Source: an uncultured Luteimonas sp.
Lineage (GTDB): Bacteria > Pseudomonadota > Gammaproteobacteria > Xanthomonadales > Xanthomonadaceae
Assembly: GCA_938008415.1 (NCBI GenBank)
Contig: CALLKI010000053.1
Span: forward strand, 1-12,785
DNA length: 12,785 nt
Direction of reading: 5' to 3'
The position numbers were made by a program, and so were the translations under genes. Positions 6,622 through 12,500 of this stretch are shown here, one piece after another. The notes beneath the pieces were generated by a model. That model saw only the letters and a list, made by a program, of their open reading frames with translations. It had not been told where the DNA came from and searched no databases. Position 1 is the first letter of the stretch. The number at the start of each line of letters is the position of its first letter.

Positions 6622-8154
6622 TCAGGGCCGGATGACCCCCAGTTCCAGCTTCTGGATCGCCGGCTGCGACGTGGGCGCGAGCAGGATCGAGCCTTCGATC
6701 CGTCCGGTCGCGCAGCGCCACCGGAACGTGCCCGAAAGCGCCCCGGTCGCGCGGACCGGGGCGCCGGTGTCGCAATCGCCGACTTCCCGCTTCAGCCGCG
6801 CCAGCTCGGCATTCCAGTCGTCCGCCGGGCGGTCCATCAGGAAGTTCATCGCCAGCGCGTCGCCGGCGGCGGCGACATCACCTGCACGGTACATCGCGCC
6901 GGCCTTCGCGTACGCGGCTTCCAACGCCGCGCTCACGGGCGTCTTCCGCGCAACCAGCGCCCCCGCGCCGTGGAGCGCCATCGCCGCATCCCACACCGGG
7001 CCGGAGACAGGGGCATAGGTGCGGTTGGCGAACGCGAAGATACTGATGCCATGCCCGGGCAGCAGCAGGACGTGCGAGCCGTAGCCCGGATAGCCGCCAC
7101 TGTGGCTCAGGGTGGCGCCGAGATCGCAGTCGAGGGCGGAGATCCAGCCCATGCCGTAGGCGGATGCCTGTTTGCAGGCGGTCGCGCCGGTCCGGCCGCT
7201 GCGCGCGCGCAGGCGGACGAAGTTCGAGCCCTGCGCCACTTCGCGCACGGTCGCCCGGCGCAGCGGACCGCTTTCGGCGCCATCGCGCGCCGGCCATGCC
7301 GACAGCAGCCAGGCCACGTACTTCGCGTAGTCGTTGGCGCTGGTCTGCAGGCCGCCCATGGATGCGAACGCGCCGTATGCCATGGTCGGCTCCTCGCTCC
7401 AGGCGTTGTTCTCCCAGCGGTAGCCGATGGCCCGCCGTTCGACCGGCGAGCCGGGAACGTCGTAGCCGCTCGAATCCATGCCCAGCGGCGCGAGCAGGGT
7501 CTGCCGGATGTACGCGTCGTAGGGCATGCCGCTGACGTTGGCGATGATCCGGCCGAGCAGCGCATAGCCCAGGTTGGAGTACTCCATCGCGGTGCCGGGC
7601 GGGCGGCTGAACGGCACGCCCTCGCGCAGCAGCGCGCTGAACTCCCCGTCGGGCAAGGGCTGCTGGCGGTCACCCCACGGGTCGTCGGTGACGAAGCCCG
7701 CGGTGTGGTTGAGCAGGTCGCGGATGCGGATGCGCGGCGAGTCGCTGGTCGGGTACCGCCAGTCCCGCATCTCCGGCACGTAGGTCTCGGCCGGATCCTC
7801 GAGCGAGAGCTTGCCCTCGTCGCGCAGCCCGAGGATCGCCAGGGCGGTGAACGCCTTGGTCATCGAGGCGACGCGGAACAGGCTGTCCGCGGTGACCGGG
7901 CGCCGGTGCTCCAGGTCCTGCACGCCCAGTCCCTTGACGTGGACGAGCCGGCCATCGGCGACGATGCCATAGACCAGCCCCGGGACGTGCGCGTCGAGCT
8001 GGAAATCGGCGAAGATCCGGTCGACCTCGGGAATCGCCTTGCGGATCGCGGCCACCTGTTCGCCATCGCGCGGCTGCGCGGGCGCCACCTGCACCGTGCC
8101 GGGCAGCACACTGCCGGCCAGCAGGGCCAACACCATCCACCAGGCGCTGCGCAT
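6622..8154 (-). CDS. exported serine hydrolase, class C beta-lactamase-like
   Basis: This is a 510-aa member of the beta-lactamase/penicillin-binding-protein-like serine hydrolase family. The N-terminal signal peptide (MRSAWW, hydrophobic core, cleavage near APA-Q at about residue 27) places it in the periplasm or outside. The active-site signature is complete: S97-M-T-K100 (nucleophile and general base), Y192-S-N194, and H351-S-G-G in place of the KTG box. Usual relatives are esterases, D-aminopeptidases and penicillin-binding-protein homologues, so true beta-lactamase activity should not be assumed. After the catalytic domain, about 110 residues form a separate C-terminal module with two cysteines (C-D-T-G and W-R-C-A-T). 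The start at 8154 has SD gggagg with a six-base spacer; a longer frame to 8226 would bury the signal peptide. It lies 143 bases after the macrodomain gene on the same strand. Confidence 0.9.
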   Translation of the reverse strand: MRSAWWMVLALLAGSVLPGTVQVAPAQPRDGEQVAAIRKAIPEVDRIFADFQLDAHVPGLVYGIVADGRLVHVKGLGVQDLEHRRPVTADSLFRVASMTKAFTALAILGLRDEGKLSLEDPAETYVPEMRDWRYPTSDSPRIRIRDLLNHTAGFVTDDPWGDRQQPLPDGEFSALLREGVPFSRPPGTAMEYSNLGYALLGRIIANVSGMPYDAYIRQTLLAPLGMDSSGYDVPGSPVERRAIGYRWENNAWSEEPTMAYGAFASMGGLQTSANDYAKYVAWLLSAWPARDGAESGPLRRATVREVAQGSNFVRLRARSGRTGATACKQASAYGMGWISALDCDLGATLSHSGGYPGYGSHVLLLPGHGISIFAFANRTYAPVSGPVWDAAMALHGAGALVARKTPVSAALEAAYAKAGAMYRAGDVAAAGDALAMNFLMDRPADDWNAELARLKREVGDCDTGAPVRATGALSGTFRWRCATGRIEGSILLAPTSQPAIQKLELGVIRP

Positions 8155-8297
8155 GACCACCCTCCCCGGACATCGCGATGCAGGGGAATCTACAACGTTT
8201 CCGCCTCGCGCCGGCAGCAGGGCCATCGGCGCACCGGAAGCCGAAAGCCCCGCCGGCCGGGTGTCTTCGGCGCGGCCGGGATCAACCGACGACGCGC

Positions 8298-8804
8298 TCA
8301 GTCCAGTTGTTCGTCGGCCTTCACGCCCTTGCGGTACACCTCGTAGACCACGACCGGAATGCCCAGGCCATCCAGATGCTGCCGGATCAGCGGCTTGACG
8401 TCGGCCCAGTCCAGCCCGCCCACACCGGTGGCCACGCGCGGCAGCGCGACGCTCCGCACGCCCTCATCCCGGAGGAAGTCGGCCAGCCTGCGCAGCGCGC
8501 GGTTCACGTCCTCCAGCTTCGCCTTCACCGGGCGGGCGGACTTGTCCTGGCTCTGCATGCCCTGGGTCAGCAGGTTGACGATGCAGCGCACCCTGCCGTC
8601 CCCGTCGACGCCCTTCCACACCCAGATGTCGCCGGTGTCGGGCTGGCGGGAGTGCGTGGCATGGCGGTAATCCCTGACCATGGACGGGAAGCGCTCACGC
8701 AGCGCCAGCGCCAGGCCCGAATCGAACGGATCGGCGGTGGCGATGCCATGCGCGATCACCTGGGCCTCGCTGAGCAGGATGTCGCCTTCGACTTCACGGA
8801 TCAT
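8298..8804 (-). CDS. macrodomain protein (ADP-ribose binding or processing)
   Basis: This 168-aa single-domain protein has typical macro-fold landmarks: the N-terminal E6-G-D-I beta strand, a substrate loop with S29-G-L-A-L-A-L followed by RERFP, V-N-L-L-T, and the phosphate loop L121-PRVATGVGGLDW-W133. It most resembles the ALC1/TARG1/DarG-like branch. Such proteins bind or remove ADP-ribose, or act on ADP-ribose-1''-phosphate, in the cytoplasm. By my alignment, the TARG1 catalytic lysine position is a Gln in the L-L-T-Q segment and its catalytic Asp is a Gly in G-V-G-G-L. TARG1-type chemistry is therefore doubtful. The first loop (TADPFDSG) also departs from the usual Gly-rich G-x-M-G-x-G. 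SD ggagg lies five bases before the ATG. No ADP-ribosyltransferase toxin is adjacent. It is divergent from the permease gene. Confidence 0.88.
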   Translation of the reverse strand: MIREVEGDILLSEAQVIAHGIATADPFDSGLALALRERFPSMVRDYRHATHSRQPDTGDIWVWKGVDGDGRVRCIVNLLTQGMQSQDKSARPVKAKLEDVNRALRRLADFLRDEGVRSVALPRVATGVGGLDWADVKPLIRQHLDGLGIPVVVYEVYRKGVKADEQLD

Positions 8805-8825
8805 GTGTCCTCCACGGACGGGTTC

Positions 8826-8850
8826 CCAATCGTCTGCCCGGGACGATTGG
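8826..8850. promoter_or_regulatory. 9-bp-arm inverted repeat in the macrodomain gene leader
   Basis: ccaatcgtc (8826-8834) and gacgattgg (8842-8850) form perfect arms with a 7-base centre, 22 bases upstream of the macrodomain start codon. It could be an operator or an mRNA leader hairpin. There is no T tract on either side. Confidence 0.4.
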
Positions 8851-8869
8851 ACTCCCCGCGCCCCGGGGC

Positions 8870-8885
8870 CTTGATCCCGATCAAG
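8870..8885. promoter_or_regulatory. 16-bp palindrome CTTGATC-CC-GATCAAG
   Basis: Perfect 7-bp arms around CC lie about 20 bases from the previous inverted repeat, in the divergent intergenic region. It is typical in size and spacing for a dimeric regulator site. Which of the two divergent genes it serves is unclear. Confidence 0.4.
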
Positions 8886-9004
8886 CCGGGCCTGTTTTTC
8901 AGGGCGGGCCGCAACCACACGCAACGGCCCATACGCCTCGCGGTGCCCGCGCGCGGAAACCCCGCGGCACGCCGGGTCCACCTGTCCTCGCCCCCGCCCC
9001 GCCC

Positions 9005-9023
9005 GTGCGCATAAGATGCGCAC
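9005..9023 (+). promoter_or_regulatory. palindrome containing a -10-like box before the permease
   Basis: GTGCGCATAAGATGCGCAC has perfect 8-bp arms around AAG and ends 24 bases before the permease ATG. TAAGAT within it (9012-9017) could be the -10 element, which would put an operator directly on the promoter. No good -35 is visible at 16-18 bases upstream. If transcribed, it would instead form a stem before the SD (ggggaaag). Confidence 0.4.
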
Positions 9024-9047
9024 CGGCATACCGGGGAAAGCCTGCAC

Positions 9048-10352
9048 ATGGCCCTGTTCGCATGGGAGAAACGCCCGGCCACGGCGCTGCGCGATGGCGG
9101 TGTGATCGCACCGGACGAGCGCCTGCCCTGGCCGCAGACCGCGCTGATGGGCGTGCAGCACGTGGTCGCCATGTTCGGCGCCACGGTGCTGGCGCCGCTG
9201 CTGATGGGCTTCGACCCGAACCTCGCGGTGCTGATGAGCGGCATCGGCACGCTGCTGTTCTTCCTCACCACCGGCGGCAGGGTGCCCAGCTACCTCGGCT
9301 CCTCGTTCGCCTTCATCGGCGTGGTGAACGCGGTCACCGGCTACGTGGCCAGCCAGGGCACGCCCGCGGACATCGGCCCGGCGCTGGGCGGCATCGTCGC
9401 CTGCGGGCTGGTGTACGCGCTGGTGGGCGTGGCCGTGCACCTGGCCGGCAGCGGCTGGATCGAGCGGCTGATGCCGCCGGTGGTCACGGGCGCGGTGGTG
9501 GCGGTGATCGGCCTGAACCTGGCGGCGGTGCCGGTGAAGAACATGGCCGCCGGCGACTTCGACGCCTGGATGCAGGCGCTGACCTTCCTGTGCGTGGCGC
9601 TGGTGGCGGTGTTCGCCCGCGGCATGCTGCAACGGCTGCTGATCCTGGCGGGCCTGGCCATCACCACCGCGGCCTACGCGGTGCTGGCCAACGGGCTCGG
9701 GCTGGGCAAGCCGCTGGACATCGCGGCCATCGCCGCCGCGCCCTGGTTCGGCCTGCCCAGGCTGCATACGCCGGTGTTCGACGCCCGCGCCATGGGTCTG
9801 ATCGTGCCGGTGGCGATCATCCTGGTGGCCGAGAACCTGGGCCACATCAAGGCGGTGACGGCGATGACCGGCCGCGACCTGGACCGCTGCATGGGCCGGG
9901 CCTTCATCGGCGACGGCGTGGCCACCATGGTCTCCGGCGCCGCGGGCGGCACCGGCGTGACCACCTATGCCGAGAACATCGGGGTCATGGCCGCCACACG
10001 GGTCTATTCCACCGCGGTGTTCGTGTGCGCGGCGGCGATCGCCATCCTGCTGGGTTTCTCGCCGAAGTTCGGCGCGCTGATCCAGGCCATCCCGCTGCCG
10101 GTGATGGGCGGTGTGTCCATCGTGGTGTTCGGCCTGATCGCGGTGGCCGGCGCGCGCATCTGGGTGGACAACCGGGTGGACTTCTCCGACCCGCGCAACC
10201 TGATGGTGGCCGCCATCCCGCTGATCCTGGGCACCGGCGACTTCACCCTGCGCTTCGGCGGGTTCGCCCTGGGCGGCATCGGCACCGCCACGTTCGGCGC
10301 CATCGCCCTCAACGCCCTGCTGCGCCGGGGCGCGGGCGCACCGGGCCGGTGA
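9048..10352 (+). CDS. rutG: RutG/UraA-type nucleobase:cation symporter (NCS2 family)
   Basis: This 434-aa inner-membrane permease matches what I know of RutG along its length: VIAPDERLPWPQTALMGVQH at the N-terminus, AMFGATVLAPLLMG, LMSGIGTLLFF, GGRVPSYLGSS, MPPVVTGAVV, AENLGHIKAV, TTYAENIGVMA, GFSPKFGALI and FGLIAVAGARIW. The family has 14 membrane segments in core and gate halves. E262 and H266 in AENLGH and E309 in TYAENIG correspond to the UraA residues that bind uracil and couple protons. It likely imports uracil, perhaps also thymine or xanthine; specificity cannot be settled here. The start has SD ggggaaag. It ends at 10352, convergent with the YbjN-like gene. No other rut or pyrimidine-catabolism gene is in the window, so the symbol reflects resemblance, not a proven Rut pathway. 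Confidence 0.93.
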   Translation: MALFAWEKRPATALRDGGVIAPDERLPWPQTALMGVQHVVAMFGATVLAPLLMGFDPNLAVLMSGIGTLLFFLTTGGRVPSYLGSSFAFIGVVNAVTGYVASQGTPADIGPALGGIVACGLVYALVGVAVHLAGSGWIERLMPPVVTGAVVAVIGLNLAAVPVKNMAAGDFDAWMQALTFLCVALVAVFARGMLQRLLILAGLAITTAAYAVLANGLGLGKPLDIAAIAAAPWFGLPRLHTPVFDARAMGLIVPVAIILVAENLGHIKAVTAMTGRDLDRCMGRAFIGDGVATMVSGAAGGTGVTTYAENIGVMAATRVYSTAVFVCAAAIAILLGFSPKFGALIQAIPLPVMGGVSIVVFGLIAVAGARIWVDNRVDFSDPRNLMVAAIPLILGTGDFTLRFGGFALGGIGTATFGAIALNALLRRGAGAPGR

Positions 10353-10366
10353 GCCCGCGGCCCCCG

Positions 10367-10399
10367 CGTGCCTGCCGGACGGTGGCCGGCGCAGGCACG
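10367..10399. terminator. hairpin between convergent genes
   Basis: cgtgcctgc (10367-10375) and gcaggcacg (10391-10399) form a perfect 9-bp stem, and a further inner ccgg/ccgg pairing is possible. It occupies the short gap between the permease stop (10352) and the end of the minus-strand YbjN-like gene (10411), so it may serve both. It has no T tract. Confidence 0.45.
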
Positions 10400-10410
10400 G
10401 GCCGGGCCGG

Positions 10411-10887
10411 TCAGTAGTACTCCACCGCCTCGGTGAGGTGTTCCAGCAGCAGTTCGAACGTGTCGAGCTGGCTGGTGATGTATTCCTCGACGTGCGAGAT
10501 CGGCAGCTCGAAATCGAACTGCAGGTACGGGTCCATCTCCTCGTCCAGGTACATCCGGCCGTAGCGGTACGTCTTGTTGTATTCGTTCATGACCTGCACG
10601 GTCGTGCCATTGGCCAGATCCAGCGCGGTCTCGAGCTGGATCGAACCGCAGCGGCCCTGCTTGCAGTCGAAGAAGTTCATCCGGCAGAACAGCCCGCTCA
10701 TCTGGAACATGATCTGCGGGTCGCCGTATCTGTCCCTCCCGTATTCCGGCGACAGGCCGAGCTTCTTGAGGATCTGCAAGGCCTCCGTGCCGGAGATGGT
10801 GCCCCGCGACTGGGCGGAGGCCGCCTGCGGGACGAGGAAAGCGAGCGCGAGCAACGAAACAAGCAGGAGCCTGCCGGGCAGCCGCAT
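10411..10887 (-). CDS. exported YbjN-domain protein
   Basis: This 158-aa protein has a textbook signal peptide (MRLPGR, hydrophobic core at residues 7-20, ASA-Q cleavage at 25/26). The mature part resembles the YbjN fold, with ILKKLGLSPEY, a D-x-x-G-D-P-Q-I-M-F strand, C68, C75 and C80 in F-C-R-M-N-F-F-D-C...G-R-C, N-E-Y-N before R-Y-G-R-M-Y-L-D, and a final amphipathic helix. YbjN-type domains are linked to stress and sensory regulation in enterobacteria, but exported versions like this one are uncharacterised. Three cysteines suggest a disulfide. The start at 10887 has a G-rich SD (gggggga); a longer frame reaching 10941 lacks signal-peptide character. TAGGAT (complement of 10917-10922) may be its -10 box. 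Confidence 0.8.
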   Translation of the reverse strand: MRLPGRLLLVSLLALAFLVPQAASAQSRGTISGTEALQILKKLGLSPEYGRDRYGDPQIMFQMSGLFCRMNFFDCKQGRCGSIQLETALDLANGTTVQVMNEYNKTYRYGRMYLDEEMDPYLQFDFELPISHVEEYITSQLDTFELLLEHLTEAVEYY

Positions 10888-11092
10888 GGTGAATCCCCCC
10901 TGGGTGTGAAAGCCGGATCCTAACCCGGGGCCGGCAGCCACGCACCCCCCGGATGGGGGTTTACAGGAGACCGGAGATCAGGCGCCACGCGGGACCAGGC
11001 TGGTCTGGGCGGGCACAGCGTCCCGATGCCGTTACCCCGTCTGTACCGCCGCCAGCCCTTGCCTCACCGCAACCATCCGCTTCCCGCAAGGA

Positions 11093-11117
11093 AGGGCCAG
11101 GCAAACAGCCTGGCCCT
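11093..11117 (-). terminator. terminator hairpin of nrdJb
   Basis: agggccaggc (11093-11102) and gcctggccct (11108-11117) form a perfect 10-bp stem with a 5-nt loop, starting 10 bases after the nrdJb stop. On the minus strand the following bases are pyrimidine-rich (TTCCTT) but not a pure T run. Confidence 0.6.
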
Positions 11118-11127
11118 CCCCAGCGGC

Positions 11128-11892
11128 TCACCCGCACTTGCTGTACCCGCAGTTCAGGCAGGTGGCGCAGCCGTCCATCAGCACCAGCGCCTTGGTGTTG
11201 CATTTGTGGCACATGGTGGCACTGGGCGGGAAGCTGGTGCCCTCGCCGGTGACGGCGATGTCCTCTTCGCGCGCGCCCGCGGCGGGGGCGCTCGCTTCAC
11301 TGTTTTTTTTTGACTCGAGCTCGAGCTGGCGGCGCTTCTCGGCGATCAGGGCCTTCTGCGCCGGGGTCATCTCCGGGTCATGGAGCAGGCCAATGGACTT
11401 GAGGTGCTCCTCGACGATGCAGCCGAGCTCGGCGACCAGCGACGGCATGTACACGCCGCCGGCCTTGAAGTAGCCGCCCTTGGGGTCGAACACGGCCTTC
11501 ATCTCCTCCACCAGGAAGGTGACGTCGCCGCCCTTGCGGAACACCGCGCTCATGATGCGGGTGAGCGCGACGATCCACTGGAAGTGCTCCATGGACTTGG
11601 AGTTGATGAAGATCTCGAACGGGCGGCGCAGCTCGTGCTCGGTGCCGGGGTTGAGCACGATGTCGTTGATGGTCACGTACATCGCGTGCTCGACCAGCGG
11701 CGACTTGATCTTGTAGGTGCGGCCGACCAGGACGTCCGGACGCTCGATGCGCTCGTGCATCTGGATCACTTCGGCCTTGGGCAGTTCCGGCTCGGCCGCC
11801 TTCTCCGGGGCGGGGGCCGCGGCGGCCTTCTCCCTGTCCTCCGGGGTCACGACGGAATACGCCTTGATTTTCTTGTCGATCTTGACGGCCAT
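11128..11892 (-). CDS. nrdJb: class II ribonucleotide reductase, NrdJb-type C-terminal subunit
   Basis: This 254-aa protein corresponds to the separately encoded C-terminal part (NrdJb) of the adenosylcobalamin-dependent ribonucleotide reductase known from Pseudomonas. It begins MAVKIDKKIKAYSVV. A conserved domain (about 45-175: RPDVLVGRTYKIKSP, AMYVTINDIVLN, PFEIFINSKSMEH, ALTRIMSAVFRKGGD) follows, with the GGVYMPSLVAELGCIVEEHL helix after it. A charged linker holds the A9 run at residues 194-197. The C-terminus has a cysteine cluster (C228-x-x-C231, C242-x-x-C245-x-x-C248, C253) likely to bind zinc or relay electrons from thioredoxin to the active site. The catalytic subunit NrdJa is not in the window. 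The start at 11892 has AGGA upstream and fits the family N-terminus; the frame stays open to 11973, but that part looks non-coding. Confidence 0.85.
   Translation of the reverse strand: MAVKIDKKIKAYSVVTPEDREKAAAAPAPEKAAEPELPKAEVIQMHERIERPDVLVGRTYKIKSPLVEHAMYVTINDIVLNPGTEHELRRPFEIFINSKSMEHFQWIVALTRIMSAVFRKGGDVTFLVEEMKAVFDPKGGYFKAGGVYMPSLVAELGCIVEEHLKSIGLLHDPEMTPAQKALIAEKRRQLELESKKNSEASAPAAGAREEDIAVTGEGTSFPPSATMCHKCNTKALVLMDGCATCLNCGYSKCG
11302..11311 (-). other. A9 slippery run with A AAA AAC heptamer inside nrdJb
   Basis: On the coding strand, codons 194-197 read TCA AAA AAA AAC, a run of nine A ending in the in-frame heptamer A AAA AAC. After a -1 shift the next codons are CAG TGA, a stop at 11299-11297. 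A 6-bp GC stem (11286-11291 with 11273-11278) starts 10 bases downstream. These are the parts of a bacterial -1 frameshift site, and the outcome resembles E. coli dnaX. Function is not shown. Confidence 0.45.
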
Positions 11893-11941
11893 TGAAGCGG
11901 TTCCTGCGGTATCTGGTTCAGTGGTGTGGGGGAAGGAAGGC

Positions 11942-11959
11942 CCCTCCCCGCGGGGAGGG
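11942..11959 (-). terminator. hairpin after the H1-like gene
   Basis: CCCTCCCCGCGGGGAGGG is a perfect 18-bp palindrome that can fold into a 7-bp stem with a 4-nt loop. It starts 11 bases after the stop of the H1-like gene and lies before nrdJb. A pyrimidine-rich tail (GCCTTCCTTCC) follows on the minus strand. It could terminate or attenuate transcription into nrdJb. Confidence 0.5.
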
Positions 11960-11969
11960 ACCGGGTGGT

Positions 11970-12434
11970 TCATCTGTCCGAGCTGGTGCCCTTGCGGCGC
12001 AGGTCGGCGGCGTGGGCACGCTGGTAGGACTGGATGTCCTTGAACGTGCCGTCGGCATTGCGCACGGCGTAGAGCTTCTTGCCGGCGCTGGAATACATCA
12101 CGGTGCGGCGGGACTTCTTCCGCGCCGTTTTTTTCCGGGCGGTCTTCTTCGCAGCCTTCTTCACCGCCTTGCGCGCCGCCTTCTTCGGTGCGGCCTTGCG
12201 GACGGCCTTCTTCGCGGTCTTCCTGGCGGTTTTCTTCGCAGCCTTGCGGGCAGCCTTCTTCGGCGTGGCCTTGCGGACAGTCCTGCGGGCAACCTTCCGG
12301 GTGGCCTTCTTCGTGGCCTTCTTCACCGCCTTGCGCGCCGCCTTCTTCGGTGCGGCCTTGCGGACGGCCTTCTTCGCGGCCTTCCTGGCGGTTTTCTTCG
12401 CAGCCTTGCGGGTGCCTGCCTTCTTCGTTGCCAT
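11970..12434 (-). CDS. histone H1-like, Lys/Ala-rich DNA-binding protein with conserved C-terminal tail
   Basis: This 154-aa protein has two parts. Residues 1-108 are almost wholly Lys, Ala, Arg, Thr and Pro in KKAxRKA-type repeats, with APKKAARKA occurring in several near-copies, like eukaryotic H1 tails and bacterial AlgP/HctB-type proteins. This part should bind DNA or RNA without sequence specificity and compact the nucleoid. Residues 109-154 differ sharply (RRTVMYSSAGKKLYAVRNAD, then GTFKDIQSYQRAHAADLRRK), with aromatic residues and a folded look. The tail may give a specific contact. The start at 12434 has SD gggaggag. The repeat region holds a 97-bp internal duplication and an A7 run at codons 101-103. 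It lies between nrdJb and a second H1-like gene, all on the minus strand. Confidence 0.85.
   Translation of the reverse strand: MATKKAGTRKAAKKTARKAAKKAVRKAAPKKAARKAVKKATKKATRKVARRTVRKATPKKAARKAAKKTARKTAKKAVRKAAPKKAARKAVKKAAKKTARKKTARKKSRRTVMYSSAGKKLYAVRNADGTFKDIQSYQRAHAADLRRKGTSSDR
12154..12250 (-). repeat. 97-bp internal duplication, copy A
   Basis: 12154-12250 is repeated at 12316-12412 with one mismatch (12218 T against 12380 C). The spacing is 162 bp, or 54 codons, so the reading frame is kept. It encodes K-K-T-A-R-K-(T/A)-A-K-K-A-V-R-K-A-A-P-K-K-A in both copies. Confidence 0.9.
12316..12412 (-). repeat. 97-bp internal duplication, copy B
   Basis: Second copy of the duplication described for 12154-12250. 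Near-identity at the DNA level, including third positions, points to a recent copy or to ongoing gene conversion inside the H1-like gene. Confidence 0.9.
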
Positions 12435-12462
12435 CTGCGTGCTCCTCCCTCCTGGGTTGGCA

Positions 12463-12487
12463 TCGCCGCGCCGGGGTGGCGCGGCGA
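12463..12487 (-). terminator. 10-bp stem hairpin between the two H1-like genes
   Basis: tcgccgcgcc (12463-12472) and ggcgcggcga (12478-12487) pair perfectly around ggggt, 13 bases after the stop of the upstream H1-like gene and just before the SD of the next. No T run follows. It is probably a terminator or an mRNA-stabilising 3' end. Confidence 0.5.
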
Positions 12488-12500
12488 CGGTGCCTCCTGG

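Noticed and set aside
6622..8154. Antibiotic-resistance beta-lactamase
   Set aside because: The family signature is that of general serine hydrolases with an HSGG box. Resistance function cannot be inferred.
6970..8346. 458-codon plus-strand frame opposite the serine hydrolase
   Set aside because: The minus-strand gene has a signal peptide, SxxK, YxN and an SD. The plus frame has none of these and runs past the gene boundaries.
8298..8804. DarTG-type toxin-antitoxin module
   Set aside because: No DarT-like ADP-ribosyltransferase is adjacent on either side, and the catalytic residues of DarG/TARG1 seem absent.
8298..9845. Minus-strand frame extending the macrodomain protein to 515 residues
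   Set aside because: The extension is His/Arg/Gln-rich shadow of the permease gene. The ATG at 8804 has a proper SD and matches the domain start.
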